From DAINBT01 sp036732785 (GTDB lineage Bacteria > Planctomycetota > Phycisphaerae > Sedimentisphaerales > SM23-30), in the NCBI GenBank assembly GCA_964537505.1, contig CAZICK010000084.1, forward strand, positions 1-16,813: a DNA stretch of 16,813 bases, read 5' to 3'. The translations under genes and the position numbers were made by a program. Below the pieces are notes generated by a model. That model was not told the origin of the DNA and did no database searches. It saw nothing but the letters and a program-made list of their open reading frames with translations. How positions within the stretch are numbered: position 1 is the stretch's first letter; every line of letters starts with the position of its first letter. Shown here piece by piece: positions 1 through 7,063 of the stretch.

Positions 1-189
1 GATACAGCAGTTCTTAGCCTCGTGTTCTGTACAGATTCTTATGAGGAACCATATATCCATACTGAATGAAAATGCCAGGTGGTAAAAGTTATATTTACAT
101 AAATCACAAGGTTTTACGATTGGCCCTGCCAGGTACAACGATGCGCGTTTAGTATAACCGACCGCCAAATCCTTTCCAAGAAAATTTAT

Positions 190-240
190 CCCACCAATAT
201 CCACCCACCCATTGACCAACTGTCCCACCAACCCACCCCC
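190..240 (-). other. C-rich tract, potential G-quadruplex on the minus strand
   Basis: The plus strand is very C-rich and nearly free of G here. Read on the minus strand it gives six runs of three or more G (240-236, 234-232, 226-224, 210-208, 206-204, 192-190). The first three are separated by loops of 1 and 5 nt, and a fourth follows after 13 nt. This fits a relaxed G-quadruplex pattern. It lies about 240 nt upstream of the sulfatase start. A function is not established; it may simply be compositional bias. Confidence 0.4.
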
Positions 241-290
241 TTGTTCTTCCCTTGCCCCACACGCCTCTTTTGTGGAGGACGGGGGTTTTT
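235..290 (+). terminator. Possible intrinsic terminator in the left intergenic region
   Basis: ACCCCC at 235-240 can pair with GGGGGT at 281-286, and an inner CCACA (257-261) pairs with TGTGG (271-275). A T-run occupies 286-290. The order stem then U-tract fits rho-independent termination of a plus-strand transcript entering from the left, but no gene is visible immediately upstream in the window. The large internal loop lowers confidence. Confidence 0.3.
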
Positions 291-403
291 ACATAACATT
301 TTTACCAAGTGAAGCGGAAAACTCAGCGATTTTTGGTAATTTGACGCTTTGAATGGTGATTGACCAGCGAATTGTAGCAGATTCTGCCCATGGAAAAAAA
401 TTA

Positions 404-432
404 TGCACAAAAACGTACAGAAGCTGTATAAT
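404..432 (+). promoter_or_regulatory. Sigma70-type promoter candidate for the sulfatase operon
   Basis: A perfect TATAAT -10 lies at 427-432. TGCACA at 404-409 (4 of 6 matches to TTGACA) is placed exactly 17 nt upstream. Transcription would start near 439, giving a leader of about 42 nt before the sulfatase start codon. This is read from sequence only. Confidence 0.45.
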
Positions 433-480
433 CAGGACAAAACAAGCTTTGTTCCTCCATATACGAAAGGATTATAGGAG

Positions 481-1890
481 ATGACACGCAATAACCATAA
501 TCGCAGGGATTTTCTCAGAAATTTGACTTTGGGGGTTGGGGCAGGCATAGCGGCTTCAGCGATGCCGGGGTGCTTTTCACAGAGGCAGCGGCAAGGTATA
601 TCCCGGGATGAACGTAAGCCGAATATTATTGTCATTATCAGTGATGATATGGGCTATGCCGATATCGGCGTGCATGGGGGAAAGGATATTGTCACGCCCC
701 ACATAGATTCGATCGCCCAGAAAGGAGTGCGGTTTACGAACGGGTATGTATCGTGTCCCGTATGCAGTCCGACGCGGGCCGGTTTAGCCACAGGACGATA
801 TCAGCAGCGATTTGGACACGAGTATAACACGGGGCCGCCTCCCCAGGGATTGCAGGAGAATGTGGGACTGCCGTTAAAAGAAATTACCATCGCCGACGTC
901 TTGAAATCGGCGGGCTACGTAACCGGGGCGGTCGGCAAGTGGCATCTGGGAATTCATCCACATTTTCATCCGTATAAGCGAGGGTACGATGAATTTTTCG
1001 GCTTTTTGCACGGGAACCATTCGTATATCGATCCGGGCTTGGCAACGTTTAATCCGATTCTACGCGGTACGCAGCCGGTTGCGGAAAAGGAATATCTCAC
1101 GGATGCCTTTTCGCGGGAGGCGGTAGCATTTATCGAAAAGAATCACGAGAAGCGGTTTTTTCTGTATTTGGCCTACAATGCGGTGCATACGCCGCTGCAA
1201 TCTCCCGAACGCTATAAGGACAAGTTTCCACATATAACCGATCCGAAACGACAAAAATATGCCGGTATGTTAACTGCGATGGATGAGGGTATCGGCAAAA
1301 TCTTGGCAAAGCTGCGCGAACACGGATTGGAAGAGAATACGCTGGTCTTTTTCGTTAATGATAACGGTGGACCGCAGGCAAACGGTTCGCGGAACGATCC
1401 ATTCCGGGCCACCAAGGGAACAATGTACGAAGGCGGCATTCGAGTGCCGTTCCTCGTGCAGTGGCCGAAGCACATCCCGGCCGGAAAAGTCTATGAGCAT
1501 CCGGTAATATCTTTGGACATTCTACCGACGGCGGCCGCGGCAGGGCAGGCAAAGTTGCCAACAGATCGTGTCCTCGACGGCGTGGACCTGTTGCCCTCTC
1601 TCACCGGCAACAAGCAAACGCCGCCGCATGAGATTCTTTTTTGGCGGTCCGGCCCAAAACATGCCGTCCGCAAAGGCAAATGGAAATTGGTCCGTATGGC
1701 AAACGAAGATGAATTGTATGACGTGTTGGCAGACCCGCAGGAGAGCCGAAACCTTGCACAGAACTACCCGCAGGTGCTCAAGGATCTGCAGGAAAAATAT
1801 ACCGAGTGGAGTGTCAAGATGATCTCGCCGCTCTGGGGTTCACCCGTACGGGCACGACCGGGAAGAACCAAACCAAAGCCCAAAAAATGA
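481..1890 (+). CDS. Tat-exported sulfatase (formylglycine-dependent, S1 family)
   Basis: Hydrolyses sulfate esters, most likely on a polysaccharide or its oligosaccharides; the exact substrate cannot be read from the sequence. The 469-aa protein begins with a twin-arginine signal (RRDFL, residues 8-12) and a hydrophobic stretch ending near MPGC (28-31), so it is probably exported folded, and could be lipid-anchored although the lipobox is imperfect. The active-site motif is CSPTR at 95-99; Cys95 would become formylglycine. Other family residues are visible: the metal-binding Asp pair D55-D56, GKWHLG at 152-157, His236, NDNGG at 293-297, and Lys312 in the TKGTMYEGG segment. The C-terminal sub-domain (ELYDVLADPQESRNL, 411-425) is typical of the family, and the tail is Lys/Pro-rich. 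The start is supported by AAAGGA at 466-471, 9 nt upstream. It is the first gene of a probable three-gene operon. A formylglycine-generating enzyme or anaerobic sulfatase-maturing enzyme must be encoded elsewhere. Confidence 0.93.
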   Translation: MTRNNHNRRDFLRNLTLGVGAGIAASAMPGCFSQRQRQGISRDERKPNIIVIISDDMGYADIGVHGGKDIVTPHIDSIAQKGVRFTNGYVSCPVCSPTRAGLATGRYQQRFGHEYNTGPPPQGLQENVGLPLKEITIADVLKSAGYVTGAVGKWHLGIHPHFHPYKRGYDEFFGFLHGNHSYIDPGLATFNPILRGTQPVAEKEYLTDAFSREAVAFIEKNHEKRFFLYLAYNAVHTPLQSPERYKDKFPHITDPKRQKYAGMLTAMDEGIGKILAKLREHGLEENTLVFFVNDNGGPQANGSRNDPFRATKGTMYEGGIRVPFLVQWPKHIPAGKVYEHPVISLDILPTAAAAGQAKLPTDRVLDGVDLLPSLTGNKQTPPHEILFWRSGPKHAVRKGKWKLVRMANEDELYDVLADPQESRNLAQNYPQVLKDLQEKYTEWSVKMISPLWGSPVRARPGRTKPKPKK

Positions 1891-1965
1891 CAAAACTAAT
1901 CAATGAAAATAGAGTAAACTCATCAGAAAGCAGACAGATCAATCCTTTTGATACAAGGAGACACA

Positions 1966-3222
1966 ATGAATTCCAGAGAACGTTTGCAGAAAACCCTGAA
2001 CCATGAGCAGGTCGATCGAGTGTGTGTGGATTTCGGATCGACACACGTAACTGGCATCACCGCCGGCGCCTTGACCCGGCTTCGACAAGCGGTGCTGGGC
2101 GACAAAGATTATCGGGTCAAGATCATAGAGCCTTACCAGATGTTGGGCGAAATTGATGACGAGTTGATGGAAGCCCTGGGTATTGACGTGATGGCGGTAT
2201 TGATGCCGAGGACCATGTTCGGCTTCGTAAATACCGACTGGAAGCCTTTTACTATGTTCGATGGCACGGAGGTTTTGGTTCCCGGGCAATTTAATGTGAC
2301 CCCGGCTCCGGGCGGCGGCTGGTACATGTACCCACAGGGTGACACCTCGGTTCCTCCCAGCGGCCACATGCCGAAAGATGGTTTTTATTTCGATGCTATT
2401 TGCCGCCAGGAACCTATCGAAGAGGAAAAGCTGGACCCGGCGGATAACCTCCAGGAGTTTGGCTTGCTCTGTGATGAGGACATCCAACTTCTGGTAGAGG
2501 CAGCCGGGCGGGCAGAAAAAAAGAATAAAGGCTCTATCATCAGTACGCCCGGAACCTCTTTTGGCGATATCGCTTTGGTCCCGGCGATGTGGATGAAACG
2601 GACCAAGGGAATTCGAGAAGTGGAAGAATGGTATGTCTCGACGATAGCTCGCAGGGATTATGTATATAAGGTGTTCGAAGGTCAGTGCGAAATTGCGATC
2701 AAGAATCTGCAGCTTTTGGTCCGGGCGTTAGGCGACAAAGTACAAGCCGCCTTTACCACCGGCGCGGATTTCGGCACACAGTCTGGACCCTTTATCTCAC
2801 CGCAGGCCTACCGCGATTTATTTATGCCCTTTCATAAGACTGTCAACGAATACATTCATAAGCATACCAATTGGAAAGTTTTCATTCATTCCTGTGGAGC
2901 CGTCTATGATTTAATTCCTTATTTTATCGAAGCGGGTTTCGATATTTTAAACCCCGTACAATGCTCCGCTGCCGGCATGAACCCGAAACGACTTAAAAAA
3001 GAATTCGGCCGGGACCTGGTCTTCTGGGGAGGTGGCGTGGACACCCAAAATACTCTACCTTTTGGAACGCCTGACAAAGTCTATAAAGAGGTCCGCGAGC
3101 GGATAAATATTTTTGGCAATGACAGCGGCTTTGTTTTCAATGCCATCCACAACATTCAGGCCAATGTCCCTGTAGAAAATATGCTGGCCCTGTTTCGTGC
3201 TATCAAGGATAGCGGCAGGTAA
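1966..3222 (+). CDS. URO-D superfamily protein, MtaA/CmuA-like methyltransferase candidate
   Basis: A 418-aa member of the uroporphyrinogen decarboxylase superfamily. The start at 1966 is chosen because AAGGAG (1955-1960) sits 5 nt before it; an in-frame TTG at 1948 has no such site. The C-terminal half shows the barrel signature FIHSCG (306-311), then VQC (331-333), and GGGVDTQNTLPFGTP. His308, Cys310 and Cys333 form the H-x-C...C pattern that binds zinc in the MtaA/MtbA-type cobamide methyltransferases, where zinc activates a thiol methyl acceptor. True heme-pathway URO-D enzymes are about 340-360 aa and lack this motif. The inferred role is therefore methyl transfer rather than tetrapyrrole synthesis. 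It lies 75 nt after the sulfatase and 39 nt before a sugar transporter, which suggests a job in glycan use. No corrinoid protein or MtaB partner is visible in the window. Planctomycetes carry many uncharacterised members, so substrate is unknown. Confidence 0.82.
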   Translation: MNSRERLQKTLNHEQVDRVCVDFGSTHVTGITAGALTRLRQAVLGDKDYRVKIIEPYQMLGEIDDELMEALGIDVMAVLMPRTMFGFVNTDWKPFTMFDGTEVLVPGQFNVTPAPGGGWYMYPQGDTSVPPSGHMPKDGFYFDAICRQEPIEEEKLDPADNLQEFGLLCDEDIQLLVEAAGRAEKKNKGSIISTPGTSFGDIALVPAMWMKRTKGIREVEEWYVSTIARRDYVYKVFEGQCEIAIKNLQLLVRALGDKVQAAFTTGADFGTQSGPFISPQAYRDLFMPFHKTVNEYIHKHTNWKVFIHSCGAVYDLIPYFIEAGFDILNPVQCSAAGMNPKRLKKEFGRDLVFWGGGVDTQNTLPFGTPDKVYKEVRERINIFGNDSGFVFNAIHNIQANVPVENMLALFRAIKDSGR

Positions 3223-3261
3223 TCGATGCTTGTTTGTCCAACTTAACGAAAGTAATAAAAT

Positions 3262-4686
3262 ATGAATGAATCATCTGCTTCGAATCCTCCGGAAAATGAA
3301 AAAGGCAGCATGTTTTATGTCGCTTTTACCTGTATGGTGGCGGCGCTAGGCGGCCTTCTATTTGGCTATGATACCGCTGTAATTTCCGGCGGAATCGGCT
3401 TCCTGATAAAACGTTTTGAGCTTGATCCCGCTCAGGAAGGCTGGGCCGCCTCCTGTGCCTTGATAGGCTGTATTATAGGTGTAGCCATTGCGGGAACTTT
3501 AAGTGATCGGTTGGGACGAAAAAAGGTGCTGATACTCTCAGCAGTCATGTTCCTGGTTTCAGCTTTAGGTACCGCCCTGCCGCGAACTCTGGGGGAATTC
3601 ATAATATTTCGAATTATCGGAGGCTTTGGCGTAGGAGCAGCCTCCATGACCTCACCAATGTATATCGCTGAGATTTCCCCTGCCGGAATAAGAGGCCGAA
3701 TGGTTTCAGTAAACCAGTTTGCGATCGTCTTCGGTATGCTGATGGTATATTTCGTGAATTACTTCATTGCCGCTCAGGGCAGCGAAGAGTGGAACGTGCA
3801 GTTCGGCTGGCGATGGATGTTTGGCTCCGAAGCAATTCCCGCCCTCCTTTTATTAATCCTGTTATTTCTGGTTCCAGAGAGTCCCCGTTGGCTTACTAAG
3901 CAACAACGTAGTGACGAAGCCCTGGCGATTCTTTCACGGGCTGATGGTGATGGTGCTGACCATGCCAGACACGAACTGGCGGCCATCCAGGATGCCATTG
4001 CCCATGAAAGCGGCTCCATTGCTCAATTGTTAAAGCCGGGCATGAGGATAGTACTGATAATAGGAGTAGTCCTCGCCGTTTTGCAGCAGGTTACAGGTAT
4101 AAATGTATTTCTTTACTACGCACCGGAAATTTTTAAAAAACTGGGCACCGGTTCCGATATCGCTCTTCTCCAGACTATCGTGGTAGGCGCGGTGAATCTG
4201 TTATTCACAATAATCGCCATCTGGACCGTAGATCGACTGGGACGCAAACCACTGATGATTATCGGCTCAGCGGGAATGGGTATCACGCTAATGGCGATGG
4301 GATTGGCTGTCTATTATCAAAAGACTGAACTTTGGGCATTGATATTTATATTGGGCTATATTGCCTGTTTCGCTCTTTCTGTGGGGCCGGTAACATGGGT
4401 TATCCTTTCGGAAATCTTCCCAACTAAAATTCGTGGCAGAGCTATGGCAATTGCTACCGTTTGCCTCTGGGCGGCTAATTATGTGGTTTCGCAAACATTT
4501 CCCATGATGAACAAAAATGAATGGCTGGTGGACAAATTCCATCATGCTTTCCCGTTTTGGATTTACGGCCTTTTTTGTGTCGTTCTGGTAGTGTTTGTCT
4601 GCTTATTCGTCCCGGAAACCAAGGGAATATCTCTCGAACAGATTGAAACCATCTGGAAGCGGCAGCCCTCGAAAAGAGAACTATAA
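3262..4686 (+). CDS. MFS sugar porter (XylE/GlcP-like sugar:H+ symporter)
   Basis: A 474-aa inner-membrane transporter of the sugar porter family with about 12 predicted membrane segments. Diagnostic motifs are FGYDTAVISG (34-43), DRLGRK after TM2 (82-87), PESPRW (205-210) before the central loop, QQVTGINVFLYYAP (275-288), a second DRLGRKP (324-330), GPVTWVILSEIFP (375-387), and PETKG (451-455) after TM12. The QQxxGxN and PVTWV residues correspond to hexose or pentose contact residues in characterised porters, so a monosaccharide substrate is likely, but which one is not readable. The ribosome binding site is weak (GAAAG, about 10 nt upstream). It is the last gene of the sulfatase/methyltransferase operon, implying import of a sugar released by the pathway. 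It is convergent with the minus-strand operon that ends at 4807. Confidence 0.93.
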   Translation: MNESSASNPPENEKGSMFYVAFTCMVAALGGLLFGYDTAVISGGIGFLIKRFELDPAQEGWAASCALIGCIIGVAIAGTLSDRLGRKKVLILSAVMFLVSALGTALPRTLGEFIIFRIIGGFGVGAASMTSPMYIAEISPAGIRGRMVSVNQFAIVFGMLMVYFVNYFIAAQGSEEWNVQFGWRWMFGSEAIPALLLLILLFLVPESPRWLTKQQRSDEALAILSRADGDGADHARHELAAIQDAIAHESGSIAQLLKPGMRIVLIIGVVLAVLQQVTGINVFLYYAPEIFKKLGTGSDIALLQTIVVGAVNLLFTIIAIWTVDRLGRKPLMIIGSAGMGITLMAMGLAVYYQKTELWALIFILGYIACFALSVGPVTWVILSEIFPTKIRGRAMAIATVCLWAANYVVSQTFPMMNKNEWLVDKFHHAFPFWIYGLFCVVLVVFVCLFVPETKGISLEQIETIWKRQPSKREL

Positions 4687-4806
4687 AGAAAATTAGGTTC
4701 TTATCCAGTTTAGTTGGTAATATTTGAATTACTCGCAGCGTAACCTGATATATGACAATTAGTTATATCTAAAAGATATCGTGGACTTTTTTGCCCCCTT
4801 TAACTC

Positions 4807-5700
4807 TCAACAGGAAACCGCAGAAGAATACTCCTTAAAACAATATTCCAGAAGTTCACAATCGCGGCATTGCAGGCGGAAACGGCCGTTACAGTTTTCC
4901 ACAATCCCAATTCTCGATAAGGCGAAATCATATTTGACAGGGTCAGCCGGCTCGATCTTCCTGAAGCTGTTGGTGATCTCCACGGCTGTTGCCAGGGAAA
5001 CGGTCTTGCGGCTGTAGAGGCCCAGAATTTTACACAATCTGGCTATATGAACATCGACCGGCACGATCAGCTTTGCTTTATCGACCGATTTCCATAGCCC
5101 CGTATCGACAGCATCATCGCGCACCATCCATCGCAAAAAAAGATTAAGCCTTTTGCATGCGCTTCCCCTGGCGGGGTCGGCAAGCAGGTGTTTGAGGGTT
5201 TCGCTGGCAGGGCTACTATTGCTGTCATAACCGGCGGTCAGCGAATTACAAAATCGCGACATAGCTGGAATAATATCTTCATCGCGATCGCTGTAACCCG
5301 CTAAAAAGAATTCTTCCAGACAGGCGAAGCTTTCTAAAACACGCTGCAGTGACTTGAGCAAATGCGAAATATCTCGGCCGGTGGCAAAACGATGTTTAAA
5401 ACTTGCCAGGCCCTGACTTTTTTCCGCATTAAAATTCAGCACATACTCGAAAGGGCTTTTGCCCATGCGGCTAAAGAGGTCGGTCAGACTTTTTTCGATC
5501 TGCTCCACCCGGCCATAGGCGAGGCTGGATGCCAGCAGAGCGGCAATTTCCATATCCGCCCTGCTGTGATATTTATAGACAAACTGCAACGGGTCCGGCT
5601 TTATCAGGCTGCGACGGTTATACCTTTCGTACAACCTTTCCAACACATCCTTTAATGGTCTAATCTGTCTAATCGCCAAGAATCGCTGCCTTAAATTCAT
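4807..5700 (-). CDS. TIGR02757/DUF2400 family protein with EndoIII-like features
   Basis: A 297-aa protein of the DUF2400 (TIGR02757) family, recognised from PDPLQFVYKY (35-44), ASSLAYGRVEQI (57-68) and the C-terminal DPVKYDFALSRIGI block (253-266). The family has no assigned reaction that I can name. Visible clues point to the HhH-GPD DNA glycosylase fold: VPVDVHIARLCKILGL (213-228) places Asp216 like the catalytic Asp of endonuclease III (VDTH motif), and the C-terminus has C270-x7-C278-x2-C281-x5-C287, close to the C-x6-C-x2-C-x5-C loop that holds a [4Fe-4S] cluster in EndoIII/MutY. A canonical LPGVG-type hairpin is not evident. It is the last gene of the oxygen-defence operon. Its start ATG at 5700 lies inside the end of the preceding gene (32-nt overlap), with only a weak AGG 5 nt upstream, which suggests translational coupling. 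A DNA-repair-related role is inference. Confidence 0.85.
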   Translation of the reverse strand: MNLRQRFLAIRQIRPLKDVLERLYERYNRRSLIKPDPLQFVYKYHSRADMEIAALLASSLAYGRVEQIEKSLTDLFSRMGKSPFEYVLNFNAEKSQGLASFKHRFATGRDISHLLKSLQRVLESFACLEEFFLAGYSDRDEDIIPAMSRFCNSLTAGYDSNSSPASETLKHLLADPARGSACKRLNLFLRWMVRDDAVDTGLWKSVDKAKLIVPVDVHIARLCKILGLYSRKTVSLATAVEITNSFRKIEPADPVKYDFALSRIGIVENCNGRFRLQCRDCELLEYCFKEYSSAVSC

Positions 5701-6331
5701 TGAAACCTGTTTTTTCCATCATGGCTCCTAATCTCTGATGTGGTTTCGCATTGGCTTTGTAGTATTCGATAATAGTGTCGATTAGCTCCAGTGCCTGCTC
5801 GGTTGTCAGGTCTCTGGTCAGTTCCTGTGAAAGCCGGGGCTTGCTTCCGCCATTGCCTCCAACAAGCAACCTCCAGCCACTTTTCATTCCAACAAGCCCG
5901 ATATCTTTGATGCATGTCTCAGCACACTGGTTTGGACAGCCACTCACGCCCATTTTGAGCTTACCCGGCAACTCCAGTCCGTGGTGTTTCTCATCGAGTT
6001 TCATCCCAAGTGTCAGGCTGTCCTGCATACCGCGTTTGCAAAATGTTGTTCCAGGGCATGCTTTAATGCTTCGAACACAAAGGCCAATTGCCGCACCGGG
6101 TGACATACCCAGATCGGCCCAAACATTATCGACATCTTCTTCCTTGATGCCGACCATTGCTATCCTTGCAGCACTGGTAATTTTTAGTGCAGCCGCTTGG
6201 TACTTTTCAGATACATCAGCAAGTTTCCGTAATATCTCCGGACTGACAACTCCGCATGGAATATGTGGTGCTATCGCGTATGTCTGCTTATCCCGCTGAA
6301 TAATTACTCCTTTATCGCCGTCTTCTAACAT
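5669..6331 (-). CDS. Small siroheme/4Fe-4S sulfite (nitrite) reductase-like protein
   Basis: A 220-aa protein of the nitrite/sulfite reductase family. It matches the size and layout of the low-molecular-weight assimilatory-type sulfite reductases described from Desulfovibrio vulgaris (about 27 kDa). An N-terminal ferredoxin-like half-domain (QRDKQTYAIAPHIPCGVVSP, 12-31) is followed by the siroheme/[4Fe-4S] domain with C92-x5-C98 (ACPGTTFC) and C132-x3-C136 (GCPNQC), the complete cofactor motif. The expected reaction is six-electron reduction of sulfite to sulfide (or nitrite to ammonia) in the cytoplasm; the physiological role of the small forms is poorly understood. It follows the COQ7-like gene by 33 nt, with a GAGAGG/AGG-type ribosome binding site, and overlaps the DUF2400 gene. 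The placement with rubredoxin and superoxide reductase suggests redox stress or electron-donor sharing, which is inference. Confidence 0.88.
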   Translation of the reverse strand: MLEDGDKGVIIQRDKQTYAIAPHIPCGVVSPEILRKLADVSEKYQAAALKITSAARIAMVGIKEEDVDNVWADLGMSPGAAIGLCVRSIKACPGTTFCKRGMQDSLTLGMKLDEKHHGLELPGKLKMGVSGCPNQCAETCIKDIGLVGMKSGWRLLVGGNGGSKPRLSQELTRDLTTEQALELIDTIIEYYKANAKPHQRLGAMMEKTGFNEFKAAILGD

Positions 6332-6364
6332 ATTTACCTGCCTCTCTATAGAAACACTAAAGCT

Positions 6365-6877
6365 CTATGGTATCGATTGATATAAATTTTTCCATCTTGT
6401 GATGTGCCCTTGTTCATCTGCCTGATCTTTTTCAATCACTTTGCGAGTGTCTTCATCCCAGTTGACATTATGGAGAAGTTCGTCATAGTGGCTGACAGCT
6501 TTTGATTCGACCCAGATGCCGGTCCTGAGAATCGCTTTTGTGCCTATTAATCGGGAAATGAATCCAAACGCAAAACCAACAAGCCAATATAGCCATCGTA
6601 ATTTGCTCGGCTTCCATCCATATTCGAACAGCTTGACCTGGAAGTCTTGATAATGAACCATCTCATTGCACATGGCGGCGATCAACTGGCGATTCAACTC
6701 ATCTTTGCTGCTGGTAATCTGGATTTTATATATCGTCGATGCCATAAGCTCCAGCGTATGCAGTGCAAGAAGCCCCTTTCTGATATCTTTCAATCTTGCA
6801 GGGGGCGTATCCTGCCCTCTAATCTTAAAATCATCACTACGCATTTGTGGCCGTATTATGGAAATATCGTAATCCAT
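6365..6877 (-). CDS. COQ7-like diiron (ferritin-like) protein
   Basis: A 170-aa four-helix diiron protein resembling the COQ7/demethoxyubiquinone hydroxylase family. All six expected iron ligands are visible: Glu43 (LHTLELMAS), Glu72 and His75 (NEMVH), Glu124 (WVESKAV), Glu155 and His158 (DEQGH). A hydrophobic stretch YWLVGFAFGFISRLIG (97-112) corresponds to the membrane-interfacial segment of COQ7. The start is set at 6877: the reading frame stays open to 7000, but those extra codons lie in the rubredoxin gene in another frame, and the rubredoxin stop is separated from this ATG by a single base. The SD is weak (GAG), so translational coupling is likely. Ubiquinone synthesis genes are absent here and ubiquinone is not expected in this type of bacterium. 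An O2- or peroxide-reducing role with rubredoxin as donor is plausible but inferred. Confidence 0.8.
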   Translation of the reverse strand: MDYDISIIRPQMRSDDFKIRGQDTPPARLKDIRKGLLALHTLELMASTIYKIQITSSKDELNRQLIAAMCNEMVHYQDFQVKLFEYGWKPSKLRWLYWLVGFAFGFISRLIGTKAILRTGIWVESKAVSHYDELLHNVNWDEDTRKVIEKDQADEQGHITRWKNLYQSIP

Positions 6878-6878
6878 A

Positions 6879-7037
6879 TTACTCAGCTTCAAATTCGTCT
6901 TTGCCGGCGCCGCATTCGGGACATATCCAATCGTCGGGAAGATCTTCAAATGCGGTACCTGGCTCGATTTCGCCATCCGGATCGCCAATTTGCGGATCAT
7001 AAATATAACCGCACACTGTACATCTGTATTTTTCCAT
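6879..7037 (-). CDS. Rubredoxin
   Basis: A 52-aa mononuclear iron electron carrier that is easily missed because it is short and lies within a longer open frame of the next gene. The sequence begins MEKYRCTVCGYIYDP and ends WICPECGAGKDEFEAE. Both Cys pairs are intact (C6-x2-C9 and C39-x2-C42), as are the aromatic residues around the iron site (Tyr4, Tyr11, Tyr13, Trp37). Its length is typical for the family. The start is supported by AAAGGA nine bases upstream. It follows the ferritin-like gene by 26 nt and ends 1 nt before the COQ7-like gene. It is well placed to pass electrons to desulfoferrodoxin and to the diiron proteins in the same operon, as known for anaerobes. Confidence 0.95.
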   Translation of the reverse strand: MEKYRCTVCGYIYDPQIGDPDGEIEPGTAFEDLPDDWICPECGAGKDEFEAE

Positions 7038-7063
7038 TTCTGATGTTCCTTTCCTTATGTTGA

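Larger units (their letters stand above)
1..480. other. Intergenic region without a credible gene
   Basis: No reading frame here has a plausible start, ribosome binding site and protein-like composition. The only longer frame (186-410, minus) runs through the C-rich tract and looks random. The stretch holds the G-quadruplex-capable tract, the terminator-like hairpin and the promoter candidate listed separately. Positions 1-180 show nothing recognisable. Confidence 0.6.

Noticed and set aside
186..410. 74-aa minus-strand frame in the left intergenic region
   Set aside because: It runs through the C-rich tract giving Trp/Gly-rich nonsense, and has no SD.
1939..2487. 182-aa open frame on the minus strand opposite the URO-D-like gene
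   Set aside because: Antisense shadow of a well-supported gene, with no ribosome binding site and no recognisable motif.
1966..3222. Heme-pathway uroporphyrinogen decarboxylase (hemE)
   Set aside because: The protein is longer than HemE, carries the zinc H-x-C...C methyltransferase motif, and sits in a glycan operon rather than near heme genes.
4765..4779. ATATCT-AAA-AGATAT hairpin between the convergent operons as a terminator
   Set aside because: The stem is only 6 bp and AT-rich, and no T-run follows directly; too weak to list as a terminator.
5775..6299. 174-aa open frame on the plus strand opposite the siroheme protein gene
   Set aside because: Ser/Pro/Leu-rich composition typical of the reverse strand of a coding region; the minus-strand gene has full cofactor motifs.
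6878..7000. N-terminal extension of the COQ7-like protein
   Set aside because: The codons lie within the rubredoxin gene in another frame; the COQ7-like homology begins after the ATG at 6877.
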